From contig JASLDK010000211.1 of assembly GCA_030145945.1 (NCBI GenBank), positions 1 through 5,577 of the forward strand: a DNA stretch of 5,577 nt. The letters are read 5' to 3'. Below are positions 1-4,567 of this stretch, one piece after another. The stretch is from Nocardioides sp. GTDB lineage: Bacteria; Actinomycetota; Actinomycetes; Propionibacteriales; Nocardioidaceae. The notes beneath the pieces are model-generated. The model was given only the letters and a program-made list of their open reading frames with translations, was not told where the DNA came from and searched no databases. Within the stretch, counting starts at the first letter, position 1, and each line of letters begins with the position of its first letter. A program made the translations under genes and the position numbers.

Positions 1-708
1 GTTGGAGGAGCCGATGACGAAGGTCTCGAAGGTGTACTTCGGGTTGAGCCGGGACTCGCCACTCGGCGTCGCCGCGGGACCGGCCGTTGCTGCCGTCAGG
101 TCCGAGTCACCGATCGATGAATCGCCAGATCGATTTGTCGACATGGAGACTTGTCGATCGTCGGCCTCGCGGCGTACGTCGGGTGACCCGTCTCCCACGA
201 GCTCGTTGGACGGGCTGGACGGGTAGGTCGTGTCGAAGCCGGACCGGTCATAGCTCGGACCACTGTCGCTGGCCGTCTCGTGCCCCGGCGTGTCATAGCC
301 ACCGTCGAAGTTCGAGCCCTCGTCGTACGTCGCGGCCTGGTCGGCGACGACGTCCGCGCGGAGTGTGGCATCCACGGTGACGGCGAGCTGGACGTCGTGT
401 CCGAAGCGCTCGGTGAGGGCGTCCTCGAGCTCGCCGCGCAGGCGACCCTCCAGCCGCTTGCGGGTGAAGTCGTCCGGCACGGCCACGATCGCGGTCGTCC
501 CGTGCAGGGTCACCGGCCGGCTCGCCTGGAGCCATGCCCTCTGGTGGGTCTGCAGGTCGCCGACGACGCGGACCCACTCCTCGTTGAGGCGGGCCGTGGC
601 CGGATCGAGCGGCGGCGCGCTGGGAGGAGCGCCGGTGGGAGCACCGGACGCGGGTGCGGGGGTGCTGCTCGTGGTGTCGGCCTGGGGCTGATCCGGGTGT
701 CCGGTCAC
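1..708 (-). CDS. dnaA: Chromosomal replication initiator DnaA, N-terminal part (cut by left edge)
   Basis: DnaA is the AAA+ ATPase that binds DnaA boxes, melts oriC and starts chromosome replication. Translating the minus strand from GTG at 708-706 gives 236 open codons to the edge. Seen: a Pro/Ala/Thr-rich start (residues 1-35), a domain I-like segment (about 36-113, with LNEEWVRVVGDL and AIVAVPDDFTRKRLEGRL), a long acidic, Gly/Ser-rich linker (domain II, about 114-220), then LNPKYTFETFVIGSSN (221-236), the hallmark entry into the AAA+ domain III. Walker A, Walker B and the DNA-binding domain IV lie off the window. The start is supported by a purine-rich GAGGGAG about 5 bases upstream (713-719) and by the family-like beginning. 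Domain I recruits partner proteins; the linker is variable in length among actinobacteria. The gene is divergent from rpmH, and dnaN is expected downstream (to the left). Identity is essentially certain; the exact start is likely. Confidence 0.95.
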   Translation of the reverse strand, partial: MTGHPDQPQADTTSSTPAPASGAPTGAPPSAPPLDPATARLNEEWVRVVGDLQTHQRAWLQASRPVTLHGTTAIVAVPDDFTRKRLEGRLRGELEDALTERFGHDVQLAVTVDATLRADVVADQAATYDEGSNFDGGYDTPGHETASDSGPSYDRSGFDTTYPSSPSNELVGDGSPDVRREADDRQVSMSTNRSGDSSIGDSDLTAATAGPAATPSGESRLNPKYTFETFVIGSSN

Positions 709-726
709 GCCACTCCCTCTCGTTTG

Positions 727-746
727 CACAGGTTTGTCCACAGGTT
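727..746. repeat. Tandem CACAGGTT direct repeat around the dnaA-leader DnaA box
   Basis: CACAGGTT occurs at 727-734 and again at 739-746, a 12-bp period. The second copy is the end of the perfect DnaA box plus its 3' flank. The first copy follows a degenerate box (GTTTGCACA, 722-730, three mismatches). The arrangement could let two DnaA molecules sit in tandem close to the dnaA start codon. Confidence 0.6.
734..742 (+). promoter_or_regulatory. DnaA box TTGTCCACA (perfect actinobacterial form)
   Basis: The nonamer TTGTCCACA exactly matches the DnaA-box consensus preferred in high-GC actinobacteria. It lies 26 bases upstream of the dnaA start codon, inside the predicted dnaA 5' leader. Binding there could act as an autoregulatory roadblock; that role is inferred. 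It is flanked by GGTTGTGAAC, which gives a partial inverted repeat (CACA/TGTG). Confidence 0.75.
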
Positions 747-916
747 GTGAACTGTTGCACCATCGGGTCGAGGATGCGTCACCGAGGCCCGCTCGAACGA
801 CATCTTCAGCAGACTTTCCGCAGGTCAGCGCCATGATCTCGGTGGAGATCGGGGCCGGCCGGTCCAGTCGCCGCGGCGAGTCGATCGGTGCGGGCGGGGG
901 AAACCCGGATCGGTCG

Positions 917-945
917 AACCTAACCGTCTCACTGGCATTGATCAA
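917..945 (-). promoter_or_regulatory. Proposed dnaA promoter (TTGATC-N17-TAGGTT)
   Basis: Read on the minus strand, TTGATC (945-940) is followed after 17 bases by TAGGTT (922-917). This is a good housekeeping-sigma -35/-10 pair for a high-GC actinobacterium. Transcription would start near 910, giving a dnaA leader of about 200 bases that includes the DnaA box at 734-742. A second box (950-958) abuts the -35 element from upstream. The motif match is seen; activity is inferred. Confidence 0.55.
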
Positions 946-949
946 CCCG

Positions 950-958
950 CTATCCACA
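950..958 (+). promoter_or_regulatory. DnaA box CTATCCACA (one mismatch) between divergent promoters
   Basis: CTATCCACA differs from the consensus TTATCCACA only at the first base. It lies 4 bp behind the proposed dnaA -35 element and about 44 bp upstream of the proposed rpmH -35 element, so bound DnaA could influence both promoters. Its flank GGCTGTGATC resembles the flank of the box at 734-742. Confidence 0.6.
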
Positions 959-1002
959 GGCTGTGATCCCGGTCGCGCGAGTGCAATTCGGGCGTCGCCG
1001 GT

Positions 1003-1032
1003 TTGACCCTGGATCGCGCCTGCGCGTACCGT
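1003..1032 (+). promoter_or_regulatory. Proposed rpmH promoter (TTGACC-N18-TACCGT)
   Basis: TTGACC (1003-1008) and TACCGT (1027-1032) are separated by 18 bases and resemble housekeeping-sigma promoters of actinobacteria. Initiation near 1039 would give a leader of roughly 190 bases before rpmH. It would plausibly serve the whole rpmH-rnpA-yidD-yidC-jag array, since no other obvious promoter is seen before rnpA. Motif-based only. Confidence 0.5.
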
Positions 1033-1167
1033 TCCTTGGTCAACCGGTGTCGACCGGTGCCGCATGTCCACGACACGTCAAGAGCGATCTTCGACCCGTG
1101 GCTGCGCGGTGCCGGCCGACGTGTCGATCGGCTCTCGACGAATGCGTCCCCGTGGCGTGTCCGCAAC

Positions 1168-1194
1168 GGGTCGGCTGCCGGCTGCCGGAGACCC
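1168..1194 (+). other. Hairpin in the rpmH mRNA leader
   Basis: GGGTC (1168-1172) pairs with GACCC (1190-1194). Inside it GGC pairs with GCC around a CTGCCGG-type repeat, giving a GC-rich stem-loop that ends 34 bases before the rpmH start. There is no following T-run, so it does not look like an intrinsic terminator. It could stabilise the transcript or serve in feedback control by L34, but neither role is shown. Confidence 0.35.
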
Positions 1195-1228
1195 TTCCCG
1201 CACGTAGCAACTTGAAAGAGGCAGATTC

Positions 1229-1366
1229 GTGAGCAAGCGGACCTACCAGCCCAACAACCGTCGTCGTCACAAGGTGCACGGTTTCCGTCTGCGGATGCGC
1301 ACCCGCGCCGGTCGCGCCATCCTGGCGAACCGTCGCCGGAAGGGCCGTCAGAGCCTGTCCGTCTGA
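1229..1366 (+). CDS. rpmH: 50S ribosomal protein L34
   Basis: L34 is a small, very basic protein of the large ribosomal subunit that binds 23S rRNA. The 45-residue product begins VSKRTYQPNNRRRHKVHGFR and ends in a QSLSV tail. The conserved L34 signature (KRTYQPN, then HGFRLRMRTRAGRAILANRRRKGR) covers nearly the whole protein, and the length is normal. Start: GTG at 1229 preceded by AGAGG (1217-1221) with 7-base spacing. It is the first gene of the rightward array and lies divergent from dnaA, the standard arrangement at bacterial origins. rnpA follows after about 44 bases and is probably co-transcribed. This gene is short enough to be missed by ORF callers but is unmistakable by sequence. Confidence 0.97.
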   Translation: MSKRTYQPNNRRRHKVHGFRLRMRTRAGRAILANRRRKGRQSLSV

Positions 1367-1369
1367 GGA

Positions 1370-1385
1370 CGGACCAGCGTGTCCG
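1370..1385 (+). other. Small hairpin in the rpmH-rnpA gap
   Basis: CGGAC (1370-1374) and GTCCG (1381-1385) form a perfect 5-bp stem with a 6-base loop four bases after the rpmH stop. There is no T-tract, so full termination is unlikely. It may be a processing or attenuation element that keeps rnpA below rpmH in expression, but it is short enough to be chance. Confidence 0.25.
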
Positions 1386-1410
1386 CCCAGCGGTTCCCGT
1401 GGGGCTGACC

Positions 1411-1824
1411 GTGCTGTCGGCCGAACACCGGCTGAGCGATCCGGATCTCTTCCGCAGCGCCAGCCGGCGGGGTCGTCGCGCGGGATCGCGCACCCTCGTC
1501 GCCCACCTGCTGCTCCCCGATGAGCAGCAGGTTGTCGGCATGTCCGGGGACGCTGCGCTCGCGACCTCCGCTGGTCGCGGCTCGGCACGCGTCGGGTTCG
1601 TCGTCAGCAAGGCCGTCGGCAACGCGGTCACCCGGACCCGGGTCAAGCGACGCCTGCGCCACGCGGTGCGCCCGCACGTGGCCTCGCTCCCCCACGGCTC
1701 GGTGCTGGTCGTTCGCGCCCAGGCGGCAGCCGGCTCCTCGTCGTACCAGGAACTGGACGGCGACCTGGGCCGTTGTCTGCAGCGCGTGCTCGCGACGACC
1801 GGTTCGGGGCAGGAGGAGCGGTGA
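1411..1824 (+). CDS. rnpA: Ribonuclease P protein component
   Basis: This is the small basic protein subunit that works with the catalytic RNase P RNA to remove 5' leaders from precursor tRNAs. From GTG 1411 it is 137 residues, a usual length. Seen: N-terminal VLSAEHRLSDPDLFRSASRRGRRAG, matching the family pattern of a short helix followed by a basic RRGRR; the family block GFVVSKAVGNAVTRTRVKRRLR (residues 62-83), which holds the RNA-binding RxRxKRR helix; and a GSVLVVRAQ strand near 96-104. The usual RNR triplet is RTR here. Residues 36-60 form a variable loop whose DNA contains a perfect inverted repeat (1505-1532). Start choice: GTG 1411 has GGGG at 1401-1404 upstream and fits the family N-terminus; GTG 1399 is in frame but lacks a ribosome site. 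The stop overlaps the yidD start by 3 bases within a GTGA. Confidence 0.93.
   Translation: MLSAEHRLSDPDLFRSASRRGRRAGSRTLVAHLLLPDEQQVVGMSGDAALATSAGRGSARVGFVVSKAVGNAVTRTRVKRRLRHAVRPHVASLPHGSVLVVRAQAAAGSSSYQELDGDLGRCLQRVLATTGSGQEER
1505..1532. repeat. Perfect 11-bp inverted repeat inside rnpA
   Basis: ACCTGCTGCTC (1505-1515) and GAGCAGCAGGT (1522-1532) are exact reverse complements around a 6-base loop CCCGAT. The DNA encodes the HLLLPDEQQV stretch in the variable loop of the RNase P protein. There is no T-run after it. As RNA it would form a strong stem-loop in the middle of rnpA. Function unknown. Confidence 0.7.
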
Positions 1825-2144
1825 AGGCGTTCGCCACGATGATCAGTCGGGCAGTCGCAGGGCTGCTGATCGTTCTCGTGCGCGCCTACCAGCTGCTGCT
1901 CAGCCCGTTCCTGGGCCAGACCTGCCGCTACTACCCGTCGTGCTCGGCGTACGCCGTGCAGGCGCTGCAGACGCACGGACCGCTGAAGGGAACCTGGCTG
2001 GCCGGACGCCGCTTGTTGCGCTGCCACCCGTGGTCCCCGGGCGGCGTGGACCATGTCCCCGGTGTCCCCGGGCGTGACCACTCCCCCACCCCCGACCTGC
2101 TGTCGGCAACCGCCGGCGGAACCACCCAAGGAGAGAACCACTAG
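1821..2144 (+). CDS. yidD: Membrane protein insertion efficiency factor YidD
   Basis: YidD is a small membrane-associated protein encoded next to YidC; in E. coli it improves insertion of inner-membrane proteins. The 107-residue product has a hydrophobic/amphipathic N-terminal helix (about 8-30, with LLIVLVRAYQLLLSP), the family core CRYYPSCSAYAVQAL (35-49; Cys35 and Cys41) and RRLLRCHPWSPGGVDHVP (63-80; Cys68). The tail of about 27 residues after VDHVP is Gly/Pro/Thr-rich, not conserved in my memory of the family, and contains a short duplication. Start: GTG 1821 has AGGAGG (1811-1816) just upstream and overlaps the rnpA stop (GTGA), suggesting translational coupling; ATG 1839 is an alternative. 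Its stop TAG shares one base with the yidC start (TAGTG). Confidence 0.93.
   Translation: MKAFATMISRAVAGLLIVLVRAYQLLLSPFLGQTCRYYPSCSAYAVQALQTHGPLKGTWLAGRRLLRCHPWSPGGVDHVPGVPGRDHSPTPDLLSATAGGTTQGENH
2033..2079 (+). repeat. Short internal duplication in the yidD tail
   Basis: GTCCCCGGGCG occurs at 2033-2043 and 2064-2074. The first is followed by GCGTGGACC and the second by TGACC, an imperfect direct repeat. A perfect tandem 9-mer TGTCCCCGG lies at 2054-2062 and 2063-2071. TGGTCC (2031-2036) and GGACCA (2048-2053) also form an inverted repeat. In protein the repeat gives the related pieces SPGGVDHVP and VPGRDHSP. It looks like local slippage that extended the protein tail. Confidence 0.55.
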
Positions 2145-3217
2145 TGGGCATTATCGGCGACATCGGCCACTTCATCATGGTGCCGCTGTACTACATCATC
2201 TCCGCGGTCCTGCTGGGGTGGCACAAGTTCTTCGACATCATCGGCCTCGACCCCAAGGGCGGCCTGTCCTGGGCGCTGTCGATCATCGGTCTGACTCTGG
2301 TCATCCGCGCGGCGCTGATCCCGCTGTTCGTCAAGCAGATCAAGTCCAGCCGCAACATGCAGCTGCTGCAGCCCAAGGTGAAGGAGCTGCAGAAGAAGTA
2401 CGGCCACGACCGGCAGAAGCTGGCCGAGGAGACGATGAAGCTCTACAAGGACGCCGGGACGAACCCGTTCGCGTCCTGTCTGCCGATCCTGCTGCAGATG
2501 CCGATCTTCTTCGCGCTCTTCCGACTGCTCTCCCAGGCCGCGAAGGCGGACAAGCCGCACGGCTTCCTCACCGCTGCCAAGGCCCACGAGTTCGGCCACG
2601 CCAAGATCTTCGGCAGCCTGCCCATCGACGGCAACTTCTGGGCCTCGCGGACCTGGGGCCCGACGCCGCACGCCGGCGTGATGATCGTCGCCGCGATCCT
2701 GGTGCTGGCCATGACCGCCACCACCTTCACGACCCAGCGGCAGCTGATGGCCAAGAACATGCCCGCCGAGGCGATGAGCGGACCCTACGCCCAGCAGCAG
2801 AAGATGCTGCTCTACATCCTCCCGGTCGCCTTCGGTCTCGGTGGTATCGCCTTCCCCATCGGTGTCCTCCTCTACTGGACGACCTCCAACCTGTGGACCA
2901 TGGGCCAGCAGTTCTACGTCATCCGCAACAACCCCGCGCCTGGTACGCCGGCCTTCAAGGCCAAGCAGGACCGTGACCGTGCGAAGGCCCAGCGTCACGG
3001 CCACACCGTCGCGGAGACGGAGACCGACACGGTCCTCGAGCCTGAGCAGCGCCCCAGCACGCGGCAGCAGCCGAAGCGCCAGACGCGCTCGCAGCGCAAG
3101 AGCACCCCGAAGCCGGGCGGCCAGGGCGCCGCCGGCTCGGCCAAGAACAACTCGGAGGACTGGGACGGATACGACCCGGCGACCGAGCCCGACACGAACG
3201 ATGGAGAGACCAAGTGA
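2144..3217 (+). CDS. yidC: Membrane protein insertase YidC/Oxa1 family
   Basis: YidC inserts membrane proteins into the cytoplasmic membrane, alone or with SecYEG. The 357-residue protein lacks the large periplasmic domain of Gram-negative YidC, as is usual in Gram-positives. Seen: N-terminal membrane segment (about 8-27), second segment LSWALSIIGLTLVIRAALIPLF (41-62) with the conserved hydrophilic-groove Arg55, a charged cytoplasmic hairpin (about 63-105, QPKVKELQKKYGHDRQKLAEETMKLYK), then NPFASCLPILLQMPIFFALFRLL (107-129), a segment near 176-195 and MLLYILPVAFGLGGIAFPIGVLLYWTTSNLW (221-251). The tail (about 265-357) is highly charged, first basic then acidic, consistent with ribosome contact. 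Start: GTG 2144 with AAGGAG at 2128-2133, overlapping the yidD stop by one base. Its stop overlaps the jag start (GTGA). Confidence 0.96.
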   Translation: MGIIGDIGHFIMVPLYYIISAVLLGWHKFFDIIGLDPKGGLSWALSIIGLTLVIRAALIPLFVKQIKSSRNMQLLQPKVKELQKKYGHDRQKLAEETMKLYKDAGTNPFASCLPILLQMPIFFALFRLLSQAAKADKPHGFLTAAKAHEFGHAKIFGSLPIDGNFWASRTWGPTPHAGVMIVAAILVLAMTATTFTTQRQLMAKNMPAEAMSGPYAQQQKMLLYILPVAFGLGGIAFPIGVLLYWTTSNLWTMGQQFYVIRNNPAPGTPAFKAKQDRDRAKAQRHGHTVAETETDTVLEPEQRPSTRQQPKRQTRSQRKSTPKPGGQGAAGSAKNNSEDWDGYDPATEPDTNDGETK

Positions 3218-3750
3218 GCGCGGAGATCGAGACCGACCTCGTGACCGAGACGGCAGCCGACGACCAGGAGCAGCAGGCTCCGGCCAGTGACAAGGTGTCC
3301 CGTCTCGAGCAGGAGGGCGACATCGCGGCCGACTACCTCGAGGAGCTGCTGGACATCGCGGACCTGGACGGCGACCTCGACATCGACGTCGAGGCGGATC
3401 GCGCCGCCGTGTCGATCGTCGGTGCCGACCTCAGCCAGCTGGTGGGGCGCGACGGCAAGGTCCTGGAGGCCCTGCAGGAGCTGACCCGGCTCGCGGTCTA
3501 CCGCGAGACCGGCGAGCGCTCCCGCCTGATGCTGGACGTCTCCGGGTTCCGGGCCGACAAGCGCACGCGCCTGACCCAGCTCGGAACCGAGACCGCGGCC
3601 CAGGTCGTCGAGTCCGGCGAGCCGGTGTCGCTCGACCCGATGTCTCCCTTCGAGCGCAAGATCGTGCACGACGCCGTCGCGGCCGCGGGCCTGCGCTCGG
3701 AGTCCGCTGGGGTGGAGCCGCGGCGCTACGTCGTGGTCCTCCCGGCCTGA
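3214..3750 (+). CDS. jag: KH-R3H RNA-binding protein Jag/KhpB
   Basis: Jag (KhpB, EloR) is a cytoplasmic single-stranded nucleic-acid-binding protein that, with KhpA, affects cell elongation and small-RNA or mRNA metabolism in Gram-positives. The 178-residue protein has an acidic N-terminus (1-27), then a KH-type domain (about 35-110) with a GRDG loop (78-81) in LVGRDGKVLEALQEL, and an R3H domain (about 115-178) with the defining Arg-x3-His as R148 and H152 in PFERKIVHDAV, ending in the typical PRRYVVVLPA. The N-terminal Jag_N domain found in Firmicutes is absent, as is usual in actinobacteria. Start: GTG 3214 with GGAGAG (3203-3208), overlapping the yidC stop by 4 bases, so translation is probably coupled to yidC. 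rsmG follows after 22 bases if the GTG at 3773 is used. Confidence 0.93.
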   Translation: MSAEIETDLVTETAADDQEQQAPASDKVSRLEQEGDIAADYLEELLDIADLDGDLDIDVEADRAAVSIVGADLSQLVGRDGKVLEALQELTRLAVYRETGERSRLMLDVSGFRADKRTRLTQLGTETAAQVVESGEPVSLDPMSPFERKIVHDAVAAAGLRSESAGVEPRRYVVVLPA

Positions 3751-3764
3751 CGTTCCACGCTCGA

Positions 3765-3780
3765 CGTTTCACGTGAAACA
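3765..3780. promoter_or_regulatory. parS centromere site 1 (CGTTTCACGTGAAACA)
   Basis: The 16-mer contains the perfect 14-bp palindrome GTTTCACGTGAAAC (3766-3779), the near-universal chromosomal parS sequence bound by ParB. It matches the consensus TGTTTCACGTGAAACA except for the first base. It lies between the jag stop and the body of rsmG, and the first possible rsmG start codon (GTG 3773) is inside it. ParB loaded here spreads on DNA, recruits SMC and interacts with ParA to segregate origins. Confidence 0.95.
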
Positions 3781-4567
3781 CGGCGACGACTCTGCACCCC
3801 CGGTGCCCTCCCCTTCCGAGGAAGAGGCGGGCCCGGGGGTGCTGCCGCCTCCCCCCGCGGTCCTCGCGGACGTCTTCCCTGCCGACCGACAGGACCTGGT
3901 CCTCGCGTACGCCGACCTCCTCGCCACCGATGGTGTCGTTCGAGGACTGATCGGCCCGAGGGAGACTCCCCGTCTGTGGGAGCGCAACCTGATCAACTGC
4001 GGCCTGCTGGCCGCCGCCCTGCCCGCCGACGCCACGGTTGCTGACGTCGGGTCCGGAGCGGGCCTGCCCGGCCTCGTGCTGGCTCTCTCCCGCCCGGACG
4101 TCCGGGTGACGCTGATCGAGCCGCTGCTGCGCCGGACGACCTTCCTGGAGGAGGCGGTCGATCGCCTCGGCCTCGACAACGTCGAGGTGGTCCGCGGCCG
4201 CGCCGACGCGCTCCACGGCAAGGCGACCTACGACGTCGTGACCGCCCGCGCTGTCGCTGCGCTCGACAAGCTCGCCACGTGGTGCATGCCGTTGGTGGCG
4301 CCGTCGGGTGCCCTGTTGGCCATGAAGGGCAGCAGTGCGGCCGACGAGGTCGCCGCTGCCGAGGAGACCTGTCGTCGGCTGGGCTGTGCCCCGGCCGTCA
4401 TCGAAGAACTGGGTGCGGAGTTGGCGGCCTCGGGTGCCGTCGAACCGATCCGCATCGTCCGACTGTCGTGGGCGGATCCCGCCCGCGTATCGTTGCCGCT
4501 TCGTGGCCAGCGCGGATCCCGGGGTTCGCGCGCCGCAACGGATCGGCGAAAGAGGAGGAAGTCGTGA
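3773..4567 (+). CDS. rsmG: 16S rRNA (guanine(527)-N7)-methyltransferase RsmG (GidB)
   Basis: RsmG uses S-adenosylmethionine to methylate N7 of G527 in the 530 loop of 16S rRNA; loss in other bacteria gives low-level streptomycin resistance. The reading frame is 264 residues. Seen: LLATDGVVRGLIGPRETPRLWERNLINC (49-76), the family's N-terminal signature; the SAM-binding motif VADVGSGAGLPGLVLA (89-104); an acidic residue ending the next strand (LIEP, E116); VVTARAVAALDKL (155-167); and a closing LLAMKG (181-186). The C-terminus (about 244-264) is a basic Arg/Lys tail. Start uncertain: GTG 3773 lies inside parS with no ribosome site, whereas GTG 3839 has GAGGAAGAGG (3818-3827) upstream and sits close to where family similarity begins. 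The true protein may therefore be 242 residues. The stop overlaps the parA start (GTGA). Confidence 0.94.
   Translation: MKHGDDSAPPVPSPSEEEAGPGVLPPPPAVLADVFPADRQDLVLAYADLLATDGVVRGLIGPRETPRLWERNLINCGLLAAALPADATVADVGSGAGLPGLVLALSRPDVRVTLIEPLLRRTTFLEEAVDRLGLDNVEVVRGRADALHGKATYDVVTARAVAALDKLATWCMPLVAPSGALLAMKGSSAADEVAAAEETCRRLGCAPAVIEELGAELAASGAVEPIRIVRLSWADPARVSLPLRGQRGSRGSRAATDRRKRRKS

Larger units (their letters stand above)
709..1228. promoter_or_regulatory. dnaA-rpmH divergent intergenic regulatory region
   Basis: This 520-bp stretch contains no convincing gene; open frames crossing it have no recognisable protein and no ribosome site. It carries the dnaA leader (about 709-910), the proposed dnaA promoter (917-945), a DnaA box (950-958), the proposed rpmH promoter (1003-1032) and the rpmH leader (about 1039-1228). 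A second DnaA box lies at 734-742 in the dnaA leader. No long AT-rich unwinding element and no dense box array are seen, so I infer that this is the autoregulatory dnaA/rpmH promoter region and not the core origin. Confidence 0.75.

Noticed and set aside
135..143. TTGTCGACA in dnaA as a DnaA box
   Set aside because: The mismatch is at the conserved C of the CACA core, and the site is a simple GTCGAC palindrome in a motif-rich coding patch.
1064..1072. ATGTCCACG as another DnaA box in the rpmH leader
   Set aside because: Two mismatches, including the conserved final A; too weak to call.
709..1228. Core replication origin (oriC)
   Set aside because: Only two good DnaA boxes and no AT-rich unwinding stretch are seen. 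In related actinobacteria the box cluster usually lies between dnaA and dnaN, outside this window.
1370..1385. Intrinsic terminator between rpmH and rnpA
   Set aside because: The stem is only 5 bp and has no T-run; rnpA needs read-through because no separate promoter is visible.
1399..1410. rnpA start at GTG 1399
   Set aside because: No ribosome-binding sequence lies upstream, and the extra four residues do not fit the family N-terminus; GTG 1411 is preferred.
942..2141. Long minus-strand open frame (399 codons) across the intergenic region, rpmH, rnpA and yidD
   Set aside because: It is antisense to three clear genes, Arg/Pro/Ser-rich low-complexity in composition, and matches no family. 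It is a by-product of high GC.
2141..3004. Minus-strand open frame of 287 codons opposite yidC
   Set aside because: YidC on the plus strand is unambiguous; the antisense translation is repetitive and family-less.
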